From NCBI RefSeq assembly GCF_005144795.1, contig NZ_SWFJ01000012.1, forward strand, positions 1 to 61,947: 61,947 nt of DNA, in the 5' to 3' direction. Positions 50,226 to 61,300 of this stretch are shown in pieces. Each line of letters opens with the position of its first letter. Position 1 is the first letter of the stretch. This DNA is from Streptococcus mitis (GTDB taxonomy: Bacteria > Bacillota > Bacilli > Lactobacillales > Streptococcaceae). Made by a program: the position numbers and the translations under genes. Under the pieces are notes generated by a model. It had not been told where the DNA came from and did no database searches. It saw only the letters and a list, made by a program, of their open reading frames with translations.

Positions 50226-50648
50226 TTACTGTTCTTCTGTTACAAATTGACTAAGCAGTCCGTTGATAAAGCGGGCTGATTTTTGATCTGAAAAATTCTT
50301 AGCAAGTTCAATGGCTTCATTGACTGCTACCAGCTGAGGTGTATCAAATGATGTGATTTCAAAGATTCCCAAGCGTAGTAAGTTTTTTTCGACCAAGGTC
50401 AAGCGTTCAACTGTCCAGCCTGACTTGAGGTGCTGGTTGATTTGTTTATCCAATTCGTCTTTTTGAGCTTGAACGCCAGAAACCAAGTTCAGAAGAAAGG
50501 CAGGAATTTGCACATCTGCATCTTCACGGTCATGCGTGTAGGCAAAGTGACAAGCTGTTTCCACATCTGTCCCGAATTCAAGGCTCATGAGGGTTTGAAA
50601 AGCGCATTTACGAAGTTCACGTCTAGATTCTAATAATGGACTAGTCAT
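50226..50648 (-). CDS. nusB: Transcription antitermination factor NusB
   Basis: 140 residues, all-helical. [19 protein letters not shown] at the start and [26 protein letters not shown] near the end are typical. Binds boxA with NusE (S10) for rRNA antitermination. Overlaps the asp23 gene by eight bases. Confidence 0.96.
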   Translation of the reverse strand: MTSPLLESRRELRKCAFQTLMSLEFGTDVETACHFAYTHDREDADVQIPAFLLNLVSGVQAQKDELDKQINQHLKSGWTVERLTLVEKNLLRLGIFEITSFDTPQLVAVNEAIELAKNFSDQKSARFINGLLSQFVTEEQ

Positions 50649-51030
50649 TGAGGAAGTCCTCGTTAAATAGATCTTTCAACTCAGGTTTTGGTGTTTTATC
50701 TGGAACGATTCCTGCAACATGGATGTTAACAGCAGAAAGTTCCACATCAGACATATCACGGACAGCGTCTTTGACTGCTTTTTGAATAGCAAGAGCAACT
50801 TTTGGTACCTTCACACCGTACTCAATATAGAGATAGATATCAGCTGTCAGCTCTTCTTCGATATTTTTAAGATAAACGCCACGACCTAGAGAAAATTTTG
50901 ATAGGGTATCAGATACGGATTTATTTGAAAATGAGTGGACACCCTCAACTTTAGCAGTTGCGATAGCAATGATTTTTTCAAGTACACGTGGAGCGATAAC
51001 GATTTCGCCAAATTGTTCTTCAATTCCCAT
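50641..51030 (-). CDS. Asp23/Gls24 family envelope stress protein
   Basis: 129 residues. [24 protein letters not shown] and [21 protein letters not shown] core (here [17 protein letters not shown]) match the Asp23 family; equivalent to YqhY next to nusB in many firmicutes, where loss disturbs acetyl-CoA carboxylase regulation. It is interesting that the acc genes are close by here, though on the other strand. Confidence 0.9.
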   Translation of the reverse strand: MGIEEQFGEIVIAPRVLEKIIAIATAKVEGVHSFSNKSVSDTLSKFSLGRGVYLKNIEEELTADIYLYIEYGVKVPKVALAIQKAVKDAVRDMSDVELSAVNIHVAGIVPDKTPKPELKDLFNEDFLND

Positions 51031-51051
51031 AGAATGACCTCTTTCTAGAGA

Positions 51052-51612
51052 TTAGGCACGAGAAACGTAAGTTCCTTCTGCAGTGTTGATGATCAATTTT
51101 TGTCCAGCTTCGATGAAGTCGGGAACGTTGACAACAAGTCCAGTTTCCATAGTTGCTGGTTTACCAGAACCTGTAACAGTAGCACCTTTGATAGATGGTT
51201 GTGTTTCAGCGACTGTCAATTCAACAGTAGTTGGTACAGTTACACCGATTACTTCAGTTCCGTAGAATTGAATTTTCACATCAGAGTTTTCAAGGATGTA
51301 AAGCAATTCATTTTCAACATTTACGACTGGGATTTCGTATTGGTCGTAAGTTTCAGTGTTCATGAAGTAGGCAGTTTCATCCATTTTGTACAAGTATTGA
51401 GCTGGAACAGTTTCGATAATAGCTTGTTCGAATTTTTCTTCTGGACGGTAGCTTGTGTCAAATGTAGAACCAGTACGGACATCACGCAATTTCATACGCA
51501 TAATCGTGTTCCCTTTACCTGGTTTGTGGTGGCTAGCTTCCAAAACGCGGATCAATTTTCCGTCTGCAGTTTCAAATGTCATACCAGCTTTCAATTTGCT
51601 TGCTTCAATCAT
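51052..51612 (-). CDS. efp: Elongation factor P
   Basis: 186 residues, three beta-barrel domains. Relieves ribosome stalling at polyproline. The domain I tip loop reads SHHKPGKGN (about 27-35), with Lys33 at the tip. A possible extended -10 on the minus strand is TGGTAGAAT (hexamer 51652-51647). First gene of efp-asp23-nusB. Confidence 0.97.
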   Translation of the reverse strand: MIEASKLKAGMTFETADGKLIRVLEASHHKPGKGNTIMRMKLRDVRTGSTFDTSYRPEEKFEQAIIETVPAQYLYKMDETAYFMNTETYDQYEIPVVNVENELLYILENSDVKIQFYGTEVIGVTVPTTVELTVAETQPSIKGATVTGSGKPATMETGLVVNVPDFIEAGQKLIINTAEGTYVSRA

Positions 51613-51705
51613 GTTTTTACCTCTTTAATAAATATTATTACTCTTCATTCTACCATAAAATCTTCTGGAAATAAAGCCAAAATAGTTATTGGGAGATGGT
51701 AGGAG

Positions 51706-51732
51706 CGAAAAAAACCAACCTCAGGGCTGGTT
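51706..51732 (-). terminator. Terminator of the gat operon
   Basis: Minus strand AACCAGCC / GGTTGGTT (51732-51725, 51720-51713) with one G-U pair, followed by TTTTTTT. It lies after the truncated gatB copy. Confidence 0.8.
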
Positions 51733-51743
51733 TCTTTTACGTG

Positions 51744-52025
51744 TTAATCTTCTTTCAACTTCGCTAATTCCTGGGCAAGGAGTTTAAGGGCCACTTGTGG
51801 GTTGGCTTGGCCTTTGGTTGCTTTCATCAGGAATCCTGTAAAGGCCTTATCTGCGTTACGTTTCCCTGACTTGAAGTCGGCAACTGCGGCTGCGTTATCC
51901 GCAAAGACTTGGTGGATAATTGGAATCAAGATATCTGGATCTGAGATTTGAACCATGCCTGCTTTTTCCACGTATTCACGCGCGCCTCCGCCATTTTTAG
52001 CTAGGTGGACAAAGACTTTCTTGGT
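51744..52025 (-). pseudogene. Truncated duplicate of the gatB 3' end
   Basis: From about 52025 leftward the minus strand encodes [18 protein letters not shown] to QELAKLKED and a stop, the last 92 or so residues of GatB with three substitutions. At DNA level it differs from the full copy at 52585-52867 at roughly 20 positions, mostly silent, so it is not a recent exact duplication. The upstream codons (KSPATT, to 52043) are unrelated and there is no convincing start, so it is unlikely to be translated usefully. Confidence 0.9.
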
Positions 52026-52145
52026 CGTAGCTGGGCTCTTCAAGAAGGATATGGGATTGAGGCTATTGAAAAGGTAGATCTCTTAATTTGAATGATTATT
52101 AAACTATATTATAACCTTTAAAAATCATCTAAGATATACTTGTCG

Positions 52146-52541
52146 TTATTTACTAGCAGTTATCTTCTTTATGGAATGATTTTCAATGAGCCACCCTACA
52201 ATCCACCCCGTCGCTAGCAAGTAATTTTCGAAAGCACCGATAGCATTTACAGGAGAATGATACTCCATAAAATTGACTAAGTGATTTGTTCCTATTCCAA
52301 TCCCACCGAAGATGAGAGCGAGAAGCACGATTCGTAGATAGAACCAATCATACTTAATATTGACACCGAGAATAAGAATCAATACAGCTAGGTTCCATAT
52401 TCCAATTTCTCGTTGCCAACCAGCAGAGATTCCGTACCCGGAGTGACTTCCCATGTATGATGGAAAGAAAATTTGCAGTATAGAAGCGCCTAGCATAGCG
52501 ATGATGACTAAAACAAATAGCAATCGTAAAAATTTGTTCAT
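52146..52541 (-). CDS. Small four-helix membrane protein, unknown function
   Basis: 131 residues with four predicted membrane helices (about 5-25, 44-62, 67-88, 99-119) and a basic tail. The loop after helix 1 (GSHSGYGISAGWQREIG) and GTNHLVNF look conserved-family-like and recall DUF6790-type proteins, but the assignment is tentative. It starts 44 nt after the gatB stop, with GAAAGAAG upstream, so it rides on the gat transcript. It lies exactly between gatB and the duplicated gatB end, so it arrived with that duplication. Confidence 0.75.
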   Translation of the reverse strand: MNKFLRLLFVLVIIAMLGASILQIFFPSYMGSHSGYGISAGWQREIGIWNLAVLILILGVNIKYDWFYLRIVLLALIFGGIGIGTNHLVNFMEYHSPVNAIGAFENYLLATGWIVGWLIENHSIKKITASK

Positions 52542-52584
52542 TTTTTCTTCTTTCTAAAATAGAAAAAGGTATATAAAAAGTCTG

Positions 52585-54030
52585 TTATTCATCTTCTTTC
52601 AACTTCGCTAATTCTTGAGCAAGGAGTTTAAGAGCAACTTGTGGGTTGGCTTGGCCTTTGGTTGCTTTCATAAGGAATCCTGTAAAGGCCTTGTCTGCAT
52701 TCCGTTTGCCTGACTTGAAGTCGGCAACTGCGGCTTCGTTATCTGCAAAGACTTGGTGGATAATTGGAATCAAGACAGCTGGATCTGAGATTTGGACCAT
52801 ACCTGCTTTTTCCACGTATTCACGCGCTCCACCGCCATTTTTAGCTAGGTGGACAAAGACTTTCTTGGCAATCTTAGAAGAGATGGTGCCGTCTTCGATG
52901 ATGGCAATCATTTCCACCAAGTTTTCTGGTGTTAGTTCGATTTGTTCCAGTGTCTTGCCTTCAGCATTCAAGAATTGAGCGACTTCACCTTGGAGCCAGT
53001 TAGAGACTTGTTTGGCGTCGCCACCTAGGGCAACAGCTTTTTCAAAGAAGTCAGAAGTGACTTTATTTGCAGTCAACTGGCTAGCATCGTAGTCTGACAA
53101 GCCAAGGTCAGATACATAACGCGCACGGCGTTCTTTTGGAAACTCTGGCAATTCAGTACGCATTTCCTCAATCCACTCATCTGAAATTTCAAAGAGAGGT
53201 AAGTCTGGCTCTGGGAAGTAGCGGTAGTCTGCAGCACCTTCCTTGACACGCATGAGGATGGTTGCTTTGTTAGCCTCATCGTAACGACGTGTTTCTTGGC
53301 GGATTTGACCACCTGAGCGAAGGATTTCAGCTTGACGTTGAACTTCGTATTCAAGACCTTTGCGAACGTTTGAGAAGGAGTTGAGGTTCTTCAACTCAGT
53401 TTTGGTACCGAATTTTTCTTGACCATAAGGGCGAAGGGAGATATTGGCATCCACACGCATAGAACCTTCTTCCATCTTAACGTCAGAAATACCAGCATAC
53501 TGGATAACTTCCTTGAGGGCTGTTAGGTAAGCGTAGGCTTCTTCAGGAGAACGCATGTCAGCTTCAGATACAATCTCAATCAATGGCACCCCTTGGCGGT
53601 TGAGGTCAACATAAGAATAGCCATCTGTACCGTGGGTGTTTTTACCAGCGTCTTCTTCTAGGTGGGCACGTTCGATACCGATTTTCTTAGTTGTACCGTC
53701 TTCTAGATCGACTTCAATCCAACCGTTATAACCGATTGGCTCATCAAACTGAGAAATTTGGTAGGCTTTGGGATTATCAGGGTAGAAGTAGTTTTTGCGG
53801 TCAAAGTGCATCTTTTTGTGGATGTCCATGTTGAGGGCAAGAGCTGCCTTGATACCTGCATCAACAACACCTTTATTGAGAACTGGCAGAACTCCTGGGA
53901 AGGACCAGTCAATCACGTTAGTGTTGGCGTTTTGGTCATTTCCGAAGTGGGCAGAAGTAGGTGAGAAGATTTTTGAATTGGTGTTGAGCTCTACGTGGAC
54001 TTCAAGTCCAATGACTGTTTCAAAGTTCAT
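52585..54030 (-). CDS. gatB: Asp-tRNA(Asn)/Glu-tRNA(Gln) amidotransferase subunit B
   Basis: 481 residues, full length. Binds the mischarged tRNA and ATP in the GatCAB complex that makes Gln-tRNA(Gln) (and Asn-tRNA) by transamidation. [20 protein letters not shown] at the start, [19 protein letters not shown] with zinc-site residues, and a C-terminal tail domain (YqeY-like, about 330-480) that is the duplicated part. Overlaps gatA by one base. Confidence 0.97.
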   Translation of the reverse strand: MNFETVIGLEVHVELNTNSKIFSPTSAHFGNDQNANTNVIDWSFPGVLPVLNKGVVDAGIKAALALNMDIHKKMHFDRKNYFYPDNPKAYQISQFDEPIGYNGWIEVDLEDGTTKKIGIERAHLEEDAGKNTHGTDGYSYVDLNRQGVPLIEIVSEADMRSPEEAYAYLTALKEVIQYAGISDVKMEEGSMRVDANISLRPYGQEKFGTKTELKNLNSFSNVRKGLEYEVQRQAEILRSGGQIRQETRRYDEANKATILMRVKEGAADYRYFPEPDLPLFEISDEWIEEMRTELPEFPKERRARYVSDLGLSDYDASQLTANKVTSDFFEKAVALGGDAKQVSNWLQGEVAQFLNAEGKTLEQIELTPENLVEMIAIIEDGTISSKIAKKVFVHLAKNGGGAREYVEKAGMVQISDPAVLIPIIHQVFADNEAAVADFKSGKRNADKAFTGFLMKATKGQANPQVALKLLAQELAKLKEDE

Positions 54031-55496
54031 TAGTTGTCACCTCCAAAAATCACGGGTTGTTGTTTGTGGTAGTCTGTTGTTGCTTCAAAGGCAGCAGCAG
54101 CTTGGTAAATGGTTTCTTCTGAGTACTTAGGACCAATCAATTGCAGACCGACAGGTAGACCTTGAGAGAATCCAGCAGGAATCGAAATTCCTGGCAGACC
54201 AGCTAAGTTGACTGGGATGGTCAAGAGGTCAGCTAAGTACATAGCAACTGGATCGTGGTTGAGAGAATCCAAGTCATAGGCAACACTTGGAGCAGTTGGA
54301 CCCAAAATCAAGTCGTAATCCGCGAAGACTTTTTCGAAATCTTGAATGATGAGGGTACGAACCTGACCAGCTTTCTTGTAGTAGGCATCGTAGTAACCTG
54401 ATGAAAGGCTGAAAGTACCCAGCATGATACGACGTTTCACTTCTTCACCAAAACCTTGGCTACGGCTGTTTACATAGATTTCATCAAGGTTGGTTGCATC
54501 TTCTGCGCGGTAGCCGTAACGGATACCGTCAAAGCGTTGCAAGTTTGATGAAGCTTCAGATGAAGCGATAATGTAGTAAACGGCCACACCGTATTTAGAG
54601 TGAGGAAGGCTGACTTCCTCAACGATAGCGCCAAGTTTTTCAAAATGTTTGGCCGCATTCAGGATGGTTTCTTTAACCTCTGGGTCAATTCCTTCGCCAA
54701 GATATTCTTTAGGCAAAGCGATTTTCATGCCCTTGATGTCTTGACCGATTTTTGAAGTAAAGTCGTCAATACGGACAGGAGCCGAAGTAGAGTCTTTGGC
54801 ATCTTCGCTGGCAATAGCATTGAGCAAGAGGGCATTTTCCTTAACGGTAGGAGCAAAAGGTCCAATCTGGTCTAATGAGCTACCAAAGGCAATGAGACCG
54901 AAACGAGAAACCGTTCCGTAGGTTGGTTTGAGACCAACAATCCCGTTGAAGGCAGCAGGTTGGCGGATGGAACCACCGGTATCAGAACCAAGTGACAAGC
55001 GGACTTGCCCAGAAGCTACAGCTGCGGCAGAACCACTAGACGAGCCACCAGGAACCTTGCTGTGGTCCCAAGCATTTTTAGTGGCACCATAGTAAGAAGT
55101 TTCACCTGAACCACCCATGGCAAATTCGTCCATGTTGGTTTTTCCAACGACAATCATACCTTTTGATTTAGCATTTGACACAGCTGTCGCATCAAAGATT
55201 GGCTCGTAGTTGTAGAGCATTTTTGAGGCAGCAGTTGTGAGAATACCGTCTGTAGAGATGTTGTCTTTAACAGCAAGTGGAATTCCTGAAAGGACATTAT
55301 CAGCGTCAATTCCAGTTTCATCAATAGCTTTAGCTTGAGCAAGAGCTTGCTCCTCAGCGATGGTAACAAAAGCGTTAATAGCTGTCTCGCGAGACTTGAT
55401 ATCTTCAAGCGTAGCTTGGGTCAATTCAGTTGCAGAAATTTCCTTAGAAACAAGGAGATCGTGCAAGTCTTCAATGGTTTTATTGTTGAAAGTCAT
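54030..55496 (-). CDS. gatA: Asp-tRNA(Asn)/Glu-tRNA(Gln) amidotransferase subunit A
   Basis: 488 residues, amidase signature family. Releases ammonia from glutamine for the transamidation. Ser-cisSer-Lys triad: Lys in VKDNIS (about 77) and the serines in [15 protein letters not shown] (about 150-178 region). Overlaps gatC by one base. Confidence 0.97.
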   Translation of the reverse strand: MTFNNKTIEDLHDLLVSKEISATELTQATLEDIKSRETAINAFVTIAEEQALAQAKAIDETGIDADNVLSGIPLAVKDNISTDGILTTAASKMLYNYEPIFDATAVSNAKSKGMIVVGKTNMDEFAMGGSGETSYYGATKNAWDHSKVPGGSSSGSAAAVASGQVRLSLGSDTGGSIRQPAAFNGIVGLKPTYGTVSRFGLIAFGSSLDQIGPFAPTVKENALLLNAIASEDAKDSTSAPVRIDDFTSKIGQDIKGMKIALPKEYLGEGIDPEVKETILNAAKHFEKLGAIVEEVSLPHSKYGVAVYYIIASSEASSNLQRFDGIRYGYRAEDATNLDEIYVNSRSQGFGEEVKRRIMLGTFSLSSGYYDAYYKKAGQVRTLIIQDFEKVFADYDLILGPTAPSVAYDLDSLNHDPVAMYLADLLTIPVNLAGLPGISIPAGFSQGLPVGLQLIGPKYSEETIYQAAAAFEATTDYHKQQPVIFGGDN

Positions 55497-55798
55497 TAGG
55501 CATCTCCTCCATCGTCTAGGATAGCTGGTACCTTGATATAGTAGTTGTCTTTTTCAGGTACGTTTTTAAACAGGCGATCACGGTCAGTTCCTTTTTCGGC
55601 CACATCAGGGCGGAGTACAGTCTTGCGGTCAGCCATGGTCGTAGTTGGTGCAACACCAGTTGTGTCAACTTCGCCCAGCAATTCAACCATGTCTACAATC
55701 TTAGACAAGGTAGTCGCAAAGGCAGCAGTTTCTTCTTCAGAGAATCTTAATTTTGAAAGATTGGCAACGTGTGTTACCTCTTCTTGCGTAATTTTCAT
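55496..55798 (-). CDS. gatC: Asp-tRNA(Asn)/Glu-tRNA(Gln) amidotransferase subunit C
   Basis: 100 residues. Small belt-like subunit that wraps GatA and Gat[21 protein letters not shown] and the C-terminal [10 protein letters not shown] are typical. First gene of the gatCAB operon; an AAGGATG ribosome-binding site lies upstream. Confidence 0.95.
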   Translation of the reverse strand: MKITQEEVTHVANLSKLRFSEEETAAFATTLSKIVDMVELLGEVDTTGVAPTTTMADRKTVLRPDVAEKGTDRDRLFKNVPEKDNYYIKVPAILDDGGDA

Positions 55799-55892
55799 CT
55801 TGCATCCTTTCGTGAAATGATGATTTTTAGTCTGTTCTATTTTACCATATTTTCCTATAAATAAGGGAGGGATAAGTGAAAAGAAATAGAAA

Positions 55893-55921
55893 TTGAAAAA
55901 ATTGCTAAAATCCGATATAAT
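55893..55921 (+). promoter_or_regulatory. Promoter of prfC
   Basis: TTGAAA (55893-55898), 17-nt spacer, TATAAT (55916-55921), giving a leader of about 85 nt. Confidence 0.7.
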
Positions 55922-56010
55922 GGAGTGTTGAAAGGAATGGTAAAATCCAATGTAAAAATCATTCTTAGCTATCGAAACAAGAAAAATAGAGAATCAAAGA
56001 AAGAGAACTT

Positions 56011-57555
56011 ATGAATATTCAAGAAGAAATTAAGAAACGTCGTACCTTTGCCATCATCTCCCACCCGGACGCGGGGAAAACAACCATCACTGAGCAGTTG
56101 CTCTATTTTGGGGGCGAGATTCGTGAGGCTGGTACTGTAAAAGGAAAGAAAACAGGGACTTTTGCCAAGTCTGACTGGATGGATATCGAGAAGCAACGTG
56201 GGATTTCGGTGACATCATCTGTTATGCAGTTTGACTACGACGGCAAGCGCGTCAATATCCTCGACACCCCAGGGCATGAGGACTTTTCAGAAGATACCTA
56301 TCGTACCTTGATGGCGGTGGACGCTGCTGTTATGGTTGTGGACTCTGCAAAGGGTATCGAGGCTCAAACCAAGAAATTGTTTGAAGTTGTCAAACACCGT
56401 GGTATTCCAGTCTTCACCTTTATGAACAAGCTAGACCGTGATGGTCGTGAGCCGCTGGATCTCTTGCAAGAATTGGAAGAAGTTCTAGGTATTGCGAGCT
56501 ATCCGATGAACTGGCCAATTGGGATGGGGAAAGCTTTTGAAGGCTTATATGACCTCTATAACGAACGATTGGAGCTCTACAAGGGGGATGAGCGTTTTGC
56601 CAGTCTAGAAGATGGGGACAAGCTTTTTGGTAGCAATCCTTTCTACGAGCAAGTCAAAGATGATATTGAGCTTTTAAATGAAGCTGGAAATGAGTTTTCA
56701 GAGGAAGCAATCCTTGCTGGAGAATTGACACCAGTCTTCTTCGGTTCAGCCCTTACTAACTTTGGTGTGCAGACCTTCCTTGAGACTTTCCTTAAGTTTG
56801 CTCCAGAACCACATGGACACAAGAAAATAGATGGTGAAATTGTGGATCCTTATGACAAGGATTTCTCAGGATTTGTCTTTAAAATCCAAGCCAACATGGA
56901 TCCTCGTCACCGTGACCGTATTGCCTTTGTCCGTATCGTATCAGGAGAATTTGAGCGTGGCATGAGTGTCAACCTACCTCGTACTGGTAAGGGTGCTAAA
57001 CTGTCGAATGTGACTCAGTTTATGGCGGAAAGTCGTGAGAATGTGACCAATGCCGTGGCAGGTGATATTATCGGGGTTTACGATACAGGTACTTATCAGG
57101 TTGGGGATACCTTGACAGTTGGAAAAAACAAGTTTGAGTTTGAACCCCTGCCAACCTTTACTCCTGAAATTTTCATGAAAGTTTCTGCCAAGAATGTCAT
57201 GAAACAAAAATCCTTCCACAAGGGAATTGAACAATTGGTGCAAGAAGGAGCTGTTCAGCTTTATAAGAATTACCAAACAGGTGAGTACATGCTAGGGGCT
57301 GTGGGTCAACTTCAGTTTGAAGTCTTTAAGCACCGTATGGAAGGCGAGTACAATGCGGAAGTCGTTATGAGCCCAATGGGTAAAAAAACTGTTCGTTGGA
57401 TCAAGCCTGAGGACTTGGATGAACGGATGTCGTCAAGTCGAAATATCTTGGCCAAAGACCGTTTTGACCAACCAGTTTTCCTCTTTGAAAATGACTTTGC
57501 ACTCCGCTGGTTTGCAGATAAGTATCCAGATGTAGAGTTGGAAGAGAAGATGTAA
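56011..57555 (+). CDS. prfC: Peptide chain release factor 3
   Basis: 514 residues, translational GTPase that removes RF1/RF2 after termination. Switch and nucleotide motifs: SHPDAGKTT (17-25), [14 protein letters not shown] (about 87-100) and NKLDR (about 140). The downstream domains read as usual to VELEEKM. Last conserved housekeeping gene before the adhesin region. Confidence 0.97.
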   Translation: MNIQEEIKKRRTFAIISHPDAGKTTITEQLLYFGGEIREAGTVKGKKTGTFAKSDWMDIEKQRGISVTSSVMQFDYDGKRVNILDTPGHEDFSEDTYRTLMAVDAAVMVVDSAKGIEAQTKKLFEVVKHRGIPVFTFMNKLDRDGREPLDLLQELEEVLGIASYPMNWPIGMGKAFEGLYDLYNERLELYKGDERFASLEDGDKLFGSNPFYEQVKDDIELLNEAGNEFSEEAILAGELTPVFFGSALTNFGVQTFLETFLKFAPEPHGHKKIDGEIVDPYDKDFSGFVFKIQANMDPRHRDRIAFVRIVSGEFERGMSVNLPRTGKGAKLSNVTQFMAESRENVTNAVAGDIIGVYDTGTYQVGDTLTVGKNKFEFEPLPTFTPEIFMKVSAKNVMKQKSFHKGIEQLVQEGAVQLYKNYQTGEYMLGAVGQLQFEVFKHRMEGEYNAEVVMSPMGKKTVRWIKPEDLDERMSSSRNILAKDRFDQPVFLFENDFALRWFADKYPDVELEEKM

Positions 57556-57559
57556 CTCA

Positions 57560-58050
57560 GTACCAACAATTGGAACTGAAGTTCCTAATTGTTGGACGCT
57601 AGCCGCTATTTTGCGGTTTAGCTACCTGCCTTACTAACTCATCGGCGAAAAATAATCGTTTTCGCCTCTTCGTGTCGTAATGTAAAAATTGTAAACCGCT
57701 ATGGTGGCTTACCTAAACAAAAATCCACGAATATTATCGATTCTAGGACTTTTCCGTCGTAATGGTAAGGAAGCGAACTAGCTAACTGCCTCACTAACTG
57801 AGTTTTACAAATGGAATCGATTTGCTAAACTCCTTGTCGTAGTTCAGTAAATTCATTTGATAGTATAACAATTTAAGTAACTAATGCTAATTTTATATGT
57901 AACTTGGTTAAACACTTCACTAGGCAAAGTTCACGAATGGCATCGATTCGTGGGCTTTTTTTGTCGTAACAGTTAGAAATTGCCCGAGCTACGAACCTCA
58001 TTAACTCGTCATAGTTCATGGATGTTATTCGTTCATGAGTTTTTTGTTTT
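57560..58050 (+). repeat. Tandem array of degenerate terminator-like hairpin repeats
   Basis: No gene. After a hairpin CCAACAATT...AATTGTTGG (57563-57595), five degenerate units follow, each with an AGCTAnCTGCCTCACTAACT-like lead, a hairpin whose loop ends in ATCG, a short pyrimidine/T run and GTCGTA. Hairpins: GGCGAAAA/TTTTCGCC (57644-57666), CGAAT/ATTC (57728-57745), AAAT/ATTT within GAGTTT/AAACTC (57799-57832), CACGAAT/ATTCGTG (57932-57952), CATG/CATG (58017-58037). GTCGTA occurs at 57674, 57756, 57835, 57963. SPRITE-type pneumococcal elements are a possible relation, not confirmed. Confidence 0.6.
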
Positions 58051-58228
58051 GAGAAATAGAAATTAAATTATTTATGTTTTTGTATTTTTAGTATTAATCG
58101 TGTATGTTTGCATTAAGTAATGCAATAGATTTTTGAGTATATTCAAAATTATATATATTAAATGTTGTCTTGGGACAAGTATATATAAATAAGTTTGAGG
58201 TATCATATAAAAAAATATATTAAAATAA

Positions 58229-58264
58229 TTGACAGTCGTTTGCATTTAAAGTATACTTTAAATG
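58229..58264 (+). promoter_or_regulatory. Adhesin promoter overlapped by a 22-bp perfect palindrome
   Basis: TTGACA (58229-58234), 17-nt spacer, TATACT (58252-58257). A perfect palindrome with half-site CATTTAAAGTA spans 58243-58264 and covers the -10. A repressor dimer bound there would block RNA polymerase. The region 58050-58228 is very A+T-rich with no gene seen. AAGGAG (58307-58312) precedes the ATG. Confidence 0.7.
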
Positions 58265-58318
58265 TATGACTAAATGGGCCATAGTATGTATTTTGGCGTG
58301 GATGATAAGGAGTAAAAT

Positions 58319-61300
58319 ATGTTTTTTAGACGTCAGAATGGTCGTTATAGAGAGACAGACCGTGTGACACGTTATAAGTTAATTAAATCAGGTAAACATT
58401 GGTTGAGAGCTTCAACCTCTCTTTTTGGTTTATTCAAGGTCTTGCGGGGTGGTGTAGATACTACTCAAGTCATGACTGAAGTAGTAGAGGATAAAGTGAA
58501 TCCTTCTATTACAGGTCTGGATATTATCAAGGGACTTGCCGCCACAGGGGCAGTTTTAGGTGGTAGTGTTGCTACTCAAACAAAAGTATTTGCAAATGAA
58601 ACAGTAGCCGTGGAAAAAACACTGGAAAATCCAGACCTTTTGGTTACAAATGATACAGCAGTTTTGGGTACGACATCTCTAAGTAACTCGGAAAATTCTG
58701 CTAGCTTATCTACCTCTGTGAGTGAAAGCGCTTCGATTTCGGAATCGACTTCTACTAGCACCTTAGCTAACACCTCAACTAGTATTTCCACTAGTATGTC
58801 AGTTAGTGCCTCGGCTAGCACTTCATATTCAGCCAGTGCTAGTGCTTCAGATTCTGCTAGTATGTCAACTAGTTTGAGTCAATCTACTAGCCAAACAAGT
58901 AGTGTGTCAACATCTGTAGGAGCTTCCTCAGAAAAAACTGTATCTGAAATTCAAGATGAGAAGACAGTGTCGACTCAAAACGAATCAAAGGTTGACAAGA
59001 TTGATTCATCAATTTTGAAGCCTGCTGCTATTGAGTCAAACGTTGTTAAAACGAATTCAGATACAACAAGTTTAGTTGGTGCGACAGCTGCAACCTTGTC
59101 ATCTGTAGAAGCTTCTGTAAAGAAAAATGAAGAAAATCGTAAAAAGTTAACCAAGCTTTCAGCTGAAATGGGTGAATACTTAGCGAAAGCTGCTGGTTTG
59201 CCAAACACTGATTCTGCAATTACTAAGGTAAATGCAGCAGTGACAGCCATTGAAAAAGCTTTGGCAGATCCAACGAGTGACTGGACAGCGGTGGTGCAAA
59301 AAGCTACCTTGGCTCGTAATTCTATTGTCAATGCTGTTTTAAGAGCGCAATCAGGTGCGCGTGATGCCCGTAATGGGAAGGTGATGAAGGCTGGAAGTGA
59401 ATTTAGAGGTTTTGCAACACAGAATTCAAATTTATCCTCTAATGTAACTTCAACAGAGTTTGATGAAAAATCTAGGACAGCAATATGGAAAATTGATATC
59501 AATGCTTGGAGTGCATTACATAATATTGGTGTCAAAGTAGAAGCTGGTAGAGGAGCGCATATTCAGAGTGCTACTTTTAATGGTGTTAGTATGCCTATTT
59601 CCTACCAGAATGGTTCTGAGATCGTATTTAATTACAGACATGGATCTAGTCGTAATTTGAATGGTACAGTTTTAGTGACAGCTAAGCTAGATCCTAATAC
59701 AAATGGACAAGGAACAAAAATACAAGTTGGGACCAGTTCGGAACCTATCAGTCAAAATACCAGTGGTAATTATTCTCAGATTCATTCTGTGTCTGTATCA
59801 TCTCGAAATAATGTGAATAACTCTCGTCCAAACGCTTCTAACAGACCTGTCATTACAGTTGATAATGATCGTTTATCAGTATTTAACGATGATGTCATTG
59901 TTGATACTATTACAATGTCTGCCCCTAACAAAAGTGCTAGGATTGCCTACTGGAATAAAATATCAGATGATCCAGTTCCAGGGGTATCTCTCAGTGGACT
60001 AGGCATGAATCAATCAAATTTGAATGCTGAAAATGTTCAAGGTAGGATTTCTGGTGTTGTTGGTAATGGAAATGCTTCTGCTCAGGTCGGGAAAACATAT
60101 AGATATCTTTTTGGAGCTATTAGTCCAGATAGACTACAGCAAAATCAAGAGATTACAGTTACGATTAGAGGATTTAATGAACGTCAAAATCCAATAAGTG
60201 GGGACACTGTTCGTGCATTTGATACTAGCAATTTAACTGCAGATGAAATTCAAGAAGTAAAAAATAAATTTGAGGAAAAAAATAGAAGTCTTCTAGAGCA
60301 TAGTGATTATAAGAAGGGGAGTCAGACAGGCTCATATACGGTAGATAACACTGGTAGAATAACAGTTACTTATCGAGATGGGACAACTGATGTCGTAAAT
60401 GCCTCTTTAGATCATCGTCCGTTTACAGAACGCCAAAATCCAGTAAGTGGAGATAAAGTTCGAGTATTTGAGCCAGATAATCTTACCGCGGAAGAGATTG
60501 CAGCAGTTAAGAAGAATTTTGAGAGTAAAAATGCTGGCATACTAAACCATCCTGACTTTAAGAAAAATAGTCAGACAGGTAGTGTAGAAGTTTCAAAGTC
60601 TGGACAGGTTACGGTTACTTATCTTGATCAAAGTACAGATGTAGTAACAGCGTTGACAGAAAAACGTCCGTTTGCTGAACGTCAAAATCCAGTTAGTGGA
60701 GATTCTGTTCTAGTAAGTGATAAGTCCCACCTAACACCAGAAGAGAGGGATGAAGTCAAGAGAAACTTCCTTTCTAAAAATAGTGCTATAATCAAGCATA
60801 CAGATTATAGTAAAAATAATCAATCAGGCAATGTTACGGTTTCTGAAAATGGTCAGATTACGATTACTTACCGAGATGGAAGTAGTGATACAGTTCCAGC
60901 TAATCTGACTTTAGATCAAGTTATGCCTACTTATGAGACTGTTGTGACTCGTAATGGGCAACCAATCCAACCTACTCGCAAGGGGGGGGAAGAAGCTTAC
61001 GATATTTATGCAGGTGATAAATTTGAAATAACTTTCAAGGCTAAAGACAACAAAGGTAAGTTACGTAGTTTTTATATTGCTTCACAGGCCGACAGAAATC
61101 AACCTCTAACGAATAAGAATTATTTTGAAAATGATAAATTTGGAACAACAAATCCAGTTCCAGCTTTGCGTGATTCTAATGGAGAGATAGTTGCCACAGA
61201 TACTCATCCAGCTACGATTGTTGTGAGTGGGAATATGGATGAAAATTTATCTCATAGTGATAAGAATAAATGGCAACGAAATGCTGTAGCTGAGGATAAG

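Noticed and set aside
51100..51702. Plus-strand 200-codon open frame across efp
   Set aside because: Phe/Ser/Cys-rich antisense of efp, with no ribosome-binding site.
53795..54130. Plus-strand 111-codon open frame across the gatB/gatA junction
   Set aside because: Antisense shadow of two conserved genes.
57560..58050. tRNA genes in the hairpin array
   Set aside because: The units have single hairpins and no cloverleaf, no TTCGA-type T-loop or CCA context.
58975..59535. Minus-strand 186-codon open frame
   Set aside because: Shadow of the adhesin coding strand, with no start signal or recognisable domain.
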